From: Paenibacillus hamazuiensis
Lineage (GTDB): Bacteria > Bacillota > Bacilli > Paenibacillales > NBRC-103111
DNA: 64,000 bases
Direction of reading: 5' to 3'
Assembly (NCBI RefSeq): GCF_023276405.1
Contig: NZ_JALRMO010000001.1
Span: 1,736,001 to 1,800,000, forward strand
Shown here: positions 1 through 6,917 of the stretch, piece after piece
How the letters are laid out: the number at the start of each line of letters is the position of its first letter
How positions within the stretch are numbered: position 1 is the stretch's first letter
Notes under the pieces: generated by a model
Told to the model about the DNA's origin: nothing
Database searches by the model: none
Seen by the model: only the letters and a program-made list of their open reading frames with translations
Made by a program: the position numbers and the translations under genes

Positions 1-2
1 CG

Positions 3-563
3 ACTTCGCTGTACATCAATGCGAAGGTCAAGCCGGAGAAGGCGGCGCAAATTGTCAAGCTGCTCGATTGGATGCTGACACCGGAAGCGGAGAAGTTTTT
101 CAGCATCGGCATCGAAGGGGAAAACTATACGGTCGAGAACGGAAAGATCAACTACAAGTTTCCGAAAACGAAGGAAGAGGTCGACGAAGAAGGGTTCCGC
201 GGCAATTTGTGGTGGGCCCACGACATTACGCTCAACCGGCTGCGTTCCGGGCTGTCCCAAGACGGTCAAGACCTGATCAAAGCGTTCGACACTGTGCTTG
301 CCAAGGAAGGGCTCGGCACGGTGCGGTTTAACCCGACGCTGAACACGTTCTCGAAATATCCGGACCTTGCCCCGATCGGCGACGATACCGGGCCGAAGCT
401 GATACTCGACCATATGGTGAAAATGATTTACGGCAAGGAGCCGATCTCCGATTGGCCGAAGGTTATCGAGGAATACAAGACGAAAGGCGGCAACGAGATT
501 TTGAAGGAAGCGACGGAGCGCTATAAGAAGAAAGAAGGCGTCACGGTCGTTAACAACCGCTAA
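3..563 (+). CDS. ABC transporter extracellular sugar-binding protein, C-terminal part
   Basis: Open from the window edge in frame 3, with 186 codons visible before the TAA. It reads as the C-terminal half of a family 1 extracellular solute-binding protein. The visible part has the 'INAKVKPEKAAQIVKLLDWM' type helix in which the LDWM..PEAEKFF pattern is typical of large LipO-like oligosaccharide-binding lipoproteins of paenibacilli. Such proteins sit outside the membrane and deliver sugars to a permease pair. The signal peptide and lipobox lie outside the window. The next genes are a YesN/YesM-type system, the usual neighbour that senses the same sugar. Family assignment is fairly safe; the substrate cannot be read. 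Confidence 0.75.
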   Translation, partial: TSLYINAKVKPEKAAQIVKLLDWMLTPEAEKFFSIGIEGENYTVENGKINYKFPKTKEEVDEEGFRGNLWWAHDITLNRLRSGLSQDGQDLIKAFDTVLAKEGLGTVRFNPTLNTFSKYPDLAPIGDDTGPKLILDHMVKMIYGKEPISDWPKVIEEYKTKGGNEILKEATERYKKKEGVTVVNNR

Positions 564-668
564 ACATGACGGGCTTTAGGCGAAATCGTAAAAAAACACA
601 AGTCCGTGGAAAAAATCTACATTGCCGAACCTCCTGAGGCCATAGTAAGATCGACATAAACCAAATCC

Positions 669-706
669 TCTGCTCCGCGGCGCTTCGCTTCGGGGCAGAA
701 CTTTTT
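669..706 (+). terminator. Probable rho-independent terminator
   Basis: Arms TCTGCTCCG (669-677) and CGGGGCAGA (691-699) pair with one G-U wobble, and a T5 run follows at 702-706. It lies between the binding-protein gene and the response regulator, so it probably ends the upstream ABC transporter transcript. Confidence 0.5.
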
Positions 707-799
707 CCAGATCATAATCGGGGGCTCCCCCAAAAGTACCGGGAATAAGCTGCAGAGGATTACTTCTTTTGGGAAACTTGTATAATATGGGGGTTCGAC

Positions 800-1828
800 A
801 TGCACTTACTGATCGTCGACGATGAACCGGTCATCCGCAGCGGACTTGTCAAAATGGCGGAGCAGTATTCGCCGGCCTTTACCGGCATCCGCACGGCGGC
901 AAATGGGCTGGAGGCGCTGCAAATGATCCGCGAACTCGAGCCCGGCATCGTGCTTACCGATATTCGTATGCCGAAGATGGACGGGCTGGAGCTGTGCCAA
1001 ACGATTCATGACGATTACGAGCACATCCGGCTTGTTGTGATTTCCGGCTACAGTGATTTTGAATACGCGCAAAAATGTTTGTCGTACGGGGTCCGTCACT
1101 ACTTGCTGAAGCCGGTGACGAAGCCGGATGTGCATGAGGTGTTCGATAAACTGGTCAAGCGGCCGGCTAAAGGTTACGTGCCTGTATTCAAGTATGTGGA
1201 ATGGATCGAAAACCTGGAGATGAGCATATGGTCGCTGCAGCAGGAAGAGTTCGAAACTTTGCTCGGCCGCTGGCGGGAGCACTGTCTTGGAGCGCAGCTG
1301 AATGCAGCGCAGCTCCATGAGCTGCTTTCGGACTGCCTGGAGCTGCTGTACAGACGATTGCAAGCGCGGGGATGCCTGGCGGCAGCGCTGCTTGACTTCA
1401 GGGATGAAGGACGGCCCGGGACCGCATTGGATACGATGGACGCTTTCGAACGTGGGCTGCGGCGCGCGTTCCGGGAATTGTCAGCCTCCCGCAAAGGGAT
1501 GTTTAAAGATCCGATGGAAGAAGCAAAAACGTATATCGACGAACGTTTGTCCCAGGAGATCACGCTGGAGGAAGTTGCCGAGCTCGTCGGCCTTACTCCC
1601 ACTTACTTCAGCGCGCTGTTCAAAAAAATAACGAACGAAACGTTCGTCAAATACCGAATCAAAAAGCGGATGGAGAAGGCGCAGCAGCTTCTTGCTTTGC
1701 CGCACCTGCGGATTACCGATGTGGCGGCGGAGGTCGGATACGACGATTACCCACATTTTACGAAAACGTTTAAAAAGGTCGTCGGCGTTTCTCCTTCCGA
1801 ATACCGCGCGGCGCTGGGGATCAAATGA
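800..1828 (+). CDS. Response regulator with AraC-type DNA-binding domain (YesN family)
   Basis: 342 residues. An N-terminal receiver domain (about 1-120) has the acidic pair D7/D8, phospho-acceptor D54 in TDIRMPKMDG and K104 in LLKPVT. The C-terminal ~100 residues hold two helix-turn-helix units of the AraC/XylS type, with the DVAAEVGYDDYPHFTKTFKK signature. Between them is a ~120-residue variable linker. It is followed with a 4-bp ATGA overlap by the YesM-type kinase, so the two are translationally coupled, and the kinase is its likely phosphodonor. A TATAAT at 781-786 lies only 14 bp before the start, so either it is a coincidence or the leader is very short. Probable target: the neighbouring sugar ABC transporter genes. 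Confidence 0.9.
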   Translation: MHLLIVDDEPVIRSGLVKMAEQYSPAFTGIRTAANGLEALQMIRELEPGIVLTDIRMPKMDGLELCQTIHDDYEHIRLVVISGYSDFEYAQKCLSYGVRHYLLKPVTKPDVHEVFDKLVKRPAKGYVPVFKYVEWIENLEMSIWSLQQEEFETLLGRWREHCLGAQLNAAQLHELLSDCLELLYRRLQARGCLAAALLDFRDEGRPGTALDTMDAFERGLRRAFRELSASRKGMFKDPMEEAKTYIDERLSQEITLEEVAELVGLTPTYFSALFKKITNETFVKYRIKKRMEKAQQLLALPHLRITDVAAEVGYDDYPHFTKTFKKVVGVSPSEYRAALGIK

Positions 1829-3651
1829 AAAAGGCGAGCCTGTACCGGAAGCTGCTGCTCTATTTTCTCCTCGTCATTATCGTGTCGCTGACTTCCGTCG
1901 GTGTGTTCACTTACCGAATGTCCTCCCGGGAGCTGGACCGGCAGGTCAAGGAGCAAATGGCGCAAATTGCCGGCAACGCCCTGCACCATACGGACCTGTA
2001 TTTGAAGTCGTACGAGAGGGCGATCGTATCGCTGCTGACGAGCAAGGACGTCAAGCGTTTTGTCGATTTGCCCGAAAACCGCGAGGATTATACGTATTAC
2101 GAGGTCCGGCGCTCCATCAAGGAGTTCAGCATTGAGCCGATTTTCATCCGCAACCCGGAAATCGCCGCCGTCTACATCATCAGCTTTAGCGGCAATGCGG
2201 TGTATTACTACAACGATATTCCCGGCGAATCGTTCAAGCCCCGCGATATTCAAGAGCAGCTGCAATTTTTCGGGCGCACGGCGCGTGCCGGGGGAAAACT
2301 GACGATCCTGAACCATAGCATCTTGGAGGGCCAGCAAAACAAAATGCTTACCTTCGTCCGGCAAATCCGGGGGTTGTCCTCGCCTGAACCGCGGGGGTAT
2401 TTGGCGATTGAAATGCGCAATATGGAGCTGTCGGCTTTATGGAAAGGAATCGATCTAGGGAAAAGCGGATATTTTTTCATCGTGGATGAAAACGGTCAGG
2501 TAATCCATCACCCGGACAGCGGCAAAATAGGGACGATGGTCGATGCGGATTTGCGGGGCAGCTTGTCCGCAGCGGGCGACCGGGACTTTGTGGCGAAGGA
2601 GAACGGGCAGGAGCGCATGTACATGAGCCGCCGTTCCGATTACTCCGGGTGGAACCTCGTGGTGTCGATGCCGCTGGACGAGGTGATGAAGCCGGTATCG
2701 AACATCCGCTTGACGACGATCGTCGTCGGCGGCTTTACACTGGTCTTTGCGCTATGGCTCGCCTACCGGCTGAGCAAATCGATCACCGGTCCGATCCAGG
2801 TGCTGAAAAACGGCATGCGCGAGACGGAAAAAGGCAACTGGGTGATGATCCCGTTGCCTGATCAGCGCGACGAGATCGCCGAGTTGATGGTGCGCTACAA
2901 TACGATGGTGAAGCGGCTTTCCGAGCTTGTCGATCAGGTATACGCCGCCGAGCTGAACAACCAACAGATGCGGATGGAGCGGCAGCAGGCCGAGTTCCAA
3001 TCGCTGCAGCTGCAAATCAACCCGCATTTTCTGTACAACACGCTGGAAACGATCGTCTGTTACGCCGTCGTTCGCGATTCCGAAGAAATTTCGGAGATCG
3101 TCAAGGCGCTGGCGTACATGCTCCGCTATTCGGTGCAGACGAATCTGGAGGAAATCACGGTTGCCAACGAGCTGAAGCATGTGCTGTATTATTTGGTCGT
3201 GCTGCGCCACAGGATCGGCCGGGATTTTGAAATCGACGTGGCTATCGAACCCCAGTATTTGTTGAAAAATATGGTCCGGCTTACACTTCAGCCTCTGGTG
3301 GAAAATGCGTTCCAGCATGCTTTTCCCGACGGCGTGGAGGATTACCACTATATCCGCATCGACGCCGGCGTGGAGGACGGCCGCTTCTGGGTGAGCGTCG
3401 AAGACAACGGTGCGGGTATGTCCGAGGCGAGGCTGAGCGAGCTGAGAGAGAAGCTGCGGGCCAACCGGCTCGCGGAGCAAGGAAGCGACGCGGCCGGGGG
3501 TAAAGGCGGCATTGGCATCGTAAACGTGCATCGCCGCATTCAGATGGTGTTCGGCGAGCAGTATGGGTTGAGCATCGAAAGTGAGGAAGATCGCGGAACG
3601 AAACTGATTATGGTCATGCCGGAATCGGTACCGGGCAGGGCGGCCGGGTAA
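1825..3651 (+). CDS. Sensor histidine kinase, YesM family
   Basis: 608 residues with the standard YesM layout. There is a first membrane helix at about 8-30, an extracellular Cache-like sensor region to about 290, a second membrane helix at about 295-315 and a HAMP linker. The dimerisation/phosphoacceptor segment carries H401 in INPHFLYNTLE, and a HATPase_c domain has the N-box VENAFQHAF near 493 and GIGIVNVHRRI towards the end. It autophosphorylates in response to an external, probably sugar-related, signal. It overlaps the upstream regulator by 4 bp and is followed after 97 bp by a second, similar regulator, so this single kinase sits between two possible partners. Confidence 0.92.
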   Translation: MKKASLYRKLLLYFLLVIIVSLTSVGVFTYRMSSRELDRQVKEQMAQIAGNALHHTDLYLKSYERAIVSLLTSKDVKRFVDLPENREDYTYYEVRRSIKEFSIEPIFIRNPEIAAVYIISFSGNAVYYYNDIPGESFKPRDIQEQLQFFGRTARAGGKLTILNHSILEGQQNKMLTFVRQIRGLSSPEPRGYLAIEMRNMELSALWKGIDLGKSGYFFIVDENGQVIHHPDSGKIGTMVDADLRGSLSAAGDRDFVAKENGQERMYMSRRSDYSGWNLVVSMPLDEVMKPVSNIRLTTIVVGGFTLVFALWLAYRLSKSITGPIQVLKNGMRETEKGNWVMIPLPDQRDEIAELMVRYNTMVKRLSELVDQVYAAELNNQQMRMERQQAEFQSLQLQINPHFLYNTLETIVCYAVVRDSEEISEIVKALAYMLRYSVQTNLEEITVANELKHVLYYLVVLRHRIGRDFEIDVAIEPQYLLKNMVRLTLQPLVENAFQHAFPDGVEDYHYIRIDAGVEDGRFWVSVEDNGAGMSEARLSELREKLRANRLAEQGSDAAGGKGGIGIVNVHRRIQMVFGEQYGLSIESEEDRGTKLIMVMPESVPGRAAG

Positions 3652-3748
3652 CGCGATTTATTTCGTTGTTGTGCGGCCGCGTTCCGGGGAGAAAGCCCGC
3701 CACAGCGTTCCCCGCAATCGATTTGATGTAACAAGGAAGGTGAATCAG

Positions 3749-4786
3749 ATGAAAAAAGTGCTTGTTGTCGACGACGAACCGATGATTCGCAAAGGTTTGA
3801 TTCACATGCTCGAACGTTACGAGTCCGGCGGAATTCGCGCTTTTGGCGCAGCGAACGGTGAGGAGGCCATCGATTTTATCCGCGCCGAGTCCCCCGATCT
3901 CGTGATGACCGATATCCGCATGCCGAAGCTGGACGGCCTTGAACTGTGCCGTTATATCAGCGAGCACCACGGCAGATCGATTCAATCGATCGTCATCTCG
4001 GGTCTCGGCGAGTTTTCCTACGCCCAGAAATGTTTGTCCTACGGTGTACGGGAATATTTGCTGAAGCCGGTTACGGCTTCGGATTTGTATCCGGTGCTGG
4101 ATAAGCTTTTAAAGCCGGCGAAAGCTGCGGCCGTCGCGGCCGTATCCATCTCGCAATACGAGGAATGGATCGAACGCCTGGAAGCGGCGGTATGGTCGGT
4201 CGATACGGAGGAGATTGCCAAGTTGCTGGAGAAAGGTGAACGCGACTATTTCGGCAAAGGGATGAGCGCGGCACGGATGGCGCAGATCGTATCGGACGGC
4301 TTGACCATGCTGGTGAAACGGTTGAATGCGCGCAGCGTTTATTCATTCCCCGAACCGGACCGCAGGAGGGACGTTTCCTCCGCGGAACAGGCAGCGACGC
4401 TGCTGAAGGAAGAGGTGTTTCGGCTTTGCGACATGCTGCTGTTTTGGCGAGGCGGCAATCAGAAAAACGTGTGGGAGGTGGCGAAGGCGTTCATCGACGA
4501 GCACATCACCGAAGACATCAGCCTGGAGGCGGTCGCCGACAAGGTGGGCCTTGCTCCGACCTATTTCAGCCATTTGTTCAAGAAGACGGCCAACGAAACG
4601 TTTGTCCAATACCGCATCAAAAAGCGGATGGAAATGGCCAAGCGGCTGCTCGAGCTGCCGCACTACAAAGTCGTCGACGTATCGCTGGAGGTCGGATACC
4701 AGAGCTATCCGCATTTTTCGGTGCTGTTCAAGAAGGTGATCGGCTGTTCGCCGACCGACTACCGCAACTCTCTCGGCATCAAGTGA
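3749..4786 (+). CDS. Second response regulator with AraC-type DNA-binding domain (YesN family)
   Basis: 345 residues. The start at MKKVLVVDDEP is chosen because AAGGAAGG lies about 8 bp upstream and the receiver domain begins directly there; an in-frame ATG 26 codons earlier has no ribosome site. Receiver residues are D8/D9, phospho-acceptor D55 and K106. The C-terminal AraC domain closely resembles that of the regulator at 800-1828, with the same KRIKKRM and VGY..YPHF patterns, so the two look like duplicates on either side of one kinase. The linker is clearly different. It may share the kinase or read a distinct promoter set. Confidence 0.9.
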   Translation: MKKVLVVDDEPMIRKGLIHMLERYESGGIRAFGAANGEEAIDFIRAESPDLVMTDIRMPKLDGLELCRYISEHHGRSIQSIVISGLGEFSYAQKCLSYGVREYLLKPVTASDLYPVLDKLLKPAKAAAVAAVSISQYEEWIERLEAAVWSVDTEEIAKLLEKGERDYFGKGMSAARMAQIVSDGLTMLVKRLNARSVYSFPEPDRRRDVSSAEQAATLLKEEVFRLCDMLLFWRGGNQKNVWEVAKAFIDEHITEDISLEAVADKVGLAPTYFSHLFKKTANETFVQYRIKKRMEMAKRLLELPHYKVVDVSLEVGYQSYPHFSVLFKKVIGCSPTDYRNSLGIK

Positions 4787-4870
4787 GGGTACCTCCCGGT
4801 TTGAGCCGGGGGCAGCGTACTTTTGAAGATTGGGAGCAGCACATCTCGCAGTCTGATCCGTAAAACAGCG

Positions 4871-5420
4871 GAACTCAAGTTCGCAGACCGAGGGTTGAAG
4901 TGACTTGCGAAGCAATAGCGGAACTCAGGTGCGCAGACGGAGGGTTGAAGCGACTTGCAAGGTAATAGCGGAACTCAGGTGCGCTAACCAAGGGTTGAAG
5001 TGACTTGCGAAGCAATAGCGGAACTCGGGTGCGCAGACCGAGGGTTGAAGTGACTTGCAAGGCAATAGCGGAACTCGGGTGCGCAGACGGAGGGTTGAAG
5101 CGACTTGCAAGGTAATAGCGGAACTCAGGTGCGCTAACCAAGGGTTGAAGTGACTTGCGAAGCAATAGCGGAACTCGGGTGCGCAGACCGAGGGTTGAAG
5201 TGACTTGCAAGGCAATAGCGGAACTCGGGTGCGCAGGCCGAGGGTTGAAGTGACTTGCAAGGCAGTAGCGGAACTCAGGTGCGCAGACCGAGGTTTGAAG
5301 CGACTTGCAAGGCAATAGCGGAACTCAGGTGCGCAAACGGAGGGTTGAAGCGACTTGCAAGGTAATAGCGGAACTCAGGTGCGCTAACCAAGGGGTGAAG
5401 CTGCTTTTTCCAGGAATAGA
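4871..5420. repeat. Tandem array, 11 copies of a 50-bp unit
   Basis: The decamer GAACTCAGGT (or AAGT/CGGGT variants) recurs at 4871, 4921, 4971, 5021, 5071, 5121, 5171, 5221, 5271, 5321 and 5371, exactly 50 bp apart. The last unit decays after about 30 bp. Each unit has TAGCGGAACTCAGGTGCGC followed by a variable heptamer and AGGGTTGAAG. Three unit types (cagaccg, cagacgg, ctaacca) recur in the order A-B-C-A-B-C-A-A-A-B-C, which shows a 150-bp higher-order repeat. Open frames through the array exist only because the unit lacks stop codons in some frames; there is no start with a ribosome site. The unit core is the 21-bp palindrome family seen as single copies nearby and at 38248-38432. Confidence 0.95.
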
Positions 5421-5550
5421 GGAACTGAGGTGCACTATTATCCCATTTTTCGGACAAAAGTGGTAATTTGACTGGAAATAGAGGAATATAGTTCCTCTAT
5501 TTCGTTGATGGCCTTTTATTTAGTTCAAATAGCGCACTACAGTTCCGCTA
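5417..5550. repeat. Three single copies of the 21-bp palindromic repeat
   Basis: Copies at 5417-5437, 5479-5499 and 5530-5550 follow the 50-bp array. Each begins TAG(C/A)G and ends C(G/T)CTA or CACTA, with GGAA/TTCC arms around a variable centre. The copy at 5479-5499 is an almost perfect palindrome (arms TAGAGGAA and TTCCTCTA). No gene is evident around them. Confidence 0.85.
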
Positions 5551-5614
5551 ATTCTTGGTGCTCGCCACTTATATCGTGCCACAGCAAACCAAACCAGCGA
5601 CAGAAGCGACAGAG

Positions 5615-5796
5615 AAGCAGTTACACCATAGCAATTACTACAAAGCAATCACGCCAAAACAATCACACAAGAGCAGTCACACAAGAGCAGTCACACAAGA
5701 GCAGTCACACAAGAGCAGTCACACAAGAGCAGTCACACAAGAGCAGTCACGCCAAAACAATTACACCAGAGCAGTCACACCAGAGCAGTCCAACCC
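5615..5796. repeat. Tandem array, 13 copies of a 14-bp unit
   Basis: Units of 14 bp start at 5615 and continue in exact register to 5783. The consensus is GAGCAGTCACACAA. The five units 5671-5740 are identical, while flanking units drift (for example AAACAATTACACCA at 5755). Because 14 is not a multiple of 3, all three forward frames read a repeating Gln/Ser/His/Thr-rich string without stops. No start codon with a ribosome site precedes it, so I take it as non-coding. Confidence 0.92.
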
Positions 5797-5929
5797 ACCT
5801 TAAATCGATCGTCACCCAACCCATCCTGGGCAGCACCCGACTCACTCCATATGTCCACCCTCGAAGTTTCCCACCCGGTAAGTCCGCACAAAGGTGCGCA
5901 TCGGATTCTCTATTTTCACTATCACCGAG
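5797..5929. other. Gene-free remainder
   Basis: Between the 14-bp array and the stop codon of the minus-strand gene I see no terminator, promoter or open frame that can be supported. Confidence 0.5.
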
Positions 5930-6598
5930 TTAAAGGAAGTACCTTTTCCCGTGGGGGTTCAAACGGTACGAGCGGATGCGCTCTGTGCCCGAAGCAGGGA
6001 GCAGTACTCGCCGTTTGGCGAGAACATGCAGCAGTTCCCTGGCATAACGGACGCTGATGCCGAGGCGGAAGCTTACATCTCTGGGTGTGACGGAGTCATG
6101 GCATTGAACGGCGAGGCGTATGATCTCCTTCTCCTTGAAGCTGAGCTCAAGGTCGGCCGCGCCTTGTTCACCGAACCATCTGCCGAGCAGCTGTTGAACG
6201 ATTTGCTGGCACCGGCGGGGCTTTTCCCGAATATCGTCGTAGGCGAAGCGGATGACCATCCATCCGTCCAACACAAGATGATTTTGCCGGATCAACTGGT
6301 CGGCGAATTGCCATCTGCTGATGTCGCGGCTGTGCGGGCCGTACCCGTCGATTTCGAAGCATGCCTTCAAAGGGCCGCGGATATACGCAAAATCAAGAAA
6401 CCGCGTTCCGTCCCGAAAATCGCGAACTTCACATTCCGGATGCAGATAGTCAAAGTGCCCTACGGCAGGCCACCATACTTGCTCGAGGAACAGTTTTTCG
6501 GCATGATCGTGCCCTTCCTGAAGGCGCCTCAAGCTCTCTCCCGAACGTTCCGCTTCATGTAATCGCATAAATGCCTCGTAATCCGCTTCAAAATGCAT
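5930..6598 (-). CDS. Nuclease-like protein (DUF559/Vsr-like fold) with C-terminal helix-turn-helix
   Basis: 222 residues. The start is supported by GGAGG about 8 bp upstream. Residues about 60-135 match the DUF559/very-short-patch-repair endonuclease pattern: a buried FLDFAY strand (D69), then FEIDGYGPHSRD (E82, D84, H89, D92), then WMVIRFAYDDI (R117), which is the usual order of catalytic acidic residues and the trailing strand. Residues about 152-222 look like a winged helix, with EKEIIRLAVQ and a predicted recognition helix in VSFRLGISVRYARELL. It could cut or bind DNA; this fusion is not one I can name. It stands alone, divergent from the 6918 gene, with a possible attenuator in its leader. 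The fold assignment is by pattern only. Confidence 0.55.
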   Translation of the reverse strand: MHFEADYEAFMRLHEAERSGESLRRLQEGHDHAEKLFLEQVWWPAVGHFDYLHPECEVRDFRDGTRFLDFAYIRGPLKACFEIDGYGPHSRDISRWQFADQLIRQNHLVLDGWMVIRFAYDDIREKPRRCQQIVQQLLGRWFGEQGAADLELSFKEKEIIRLAVQCHDSVTPRDVSFRLGISVRYARELLHVLAKRRVLLPASGTERIRSYRLNPHGKRYFL

Positions 6599-6665
6599 CG
6601 ATTTTCCTCCCCGTGTAGTAGTTCAAAGTAACGACGAACGATCGTGGCGGAATTTCCCGCACAAG

Positions 6666-6704
6666 CAAAAAGCCGCCAGGACTCCTCTCAGGAATCCGGC
6701 GGCG
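6666..6704 (-). terminator. Terminator-like hairpin in the leader of the nuclease-like gene
   Basis: On the minus strand GCCGCC-GGA pairs with TCC-TGGCGGC (arms 6698-6703 and 6672-6677 plus inner pairs), followed by five T (6667-6671). It lies about 70 bp upstream of the minus-strand start codon at 6598 and no minus-strand gene precedes it, so it would act as a leader attenuator or end spurious transcription. Confidence 0.45.
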
Positions 6705-6917
6705 TGGGCTTCACGACACGAGACGAAACATCGTTTTTTTCATTGTACAGAAACGAATTCAGACATGCAATATTGCCATGATACACCGCCGGGTCGAATC
6801 CTTCACGCATCGTAAATTATCATATGCATGCGTAAATAAACGTAATTACCGTCCGGCTCCCAAGCGTTACGATAAAGATACGGTTCTGTCCGAATTGAAT
6901 ATGGAAGGGTGTAATGG
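6705..6917. other. Divergent promoter region
   Basis: The 319-bp gap 6599-6917 separates divergent genes. Apart from the hairpin above I see only AT-rich DNA and no promoter hexamers good enough to name. Confidence 0.4.

Noticed and set aside
4871-5420. CRISPR array
   Set aside because: The period is 50 bp but the 'spacers' are nearly identical between units, there are no unique spacers and no cas genes.
4875-5457. Long minus-strand open frames across the 50-bp array
   Set aside because: They are open only because the repeat lacks stops in two frames, the translations are repeats themselves, and no start has a ribosome site.
5505-5933. Plus-strand Gln/Ser/His-rich open frames across the 14-bp array
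   Set aside because: All three frames are open with the same kind of string because the unit is not a multiple of three; no ribosome site precedes them.
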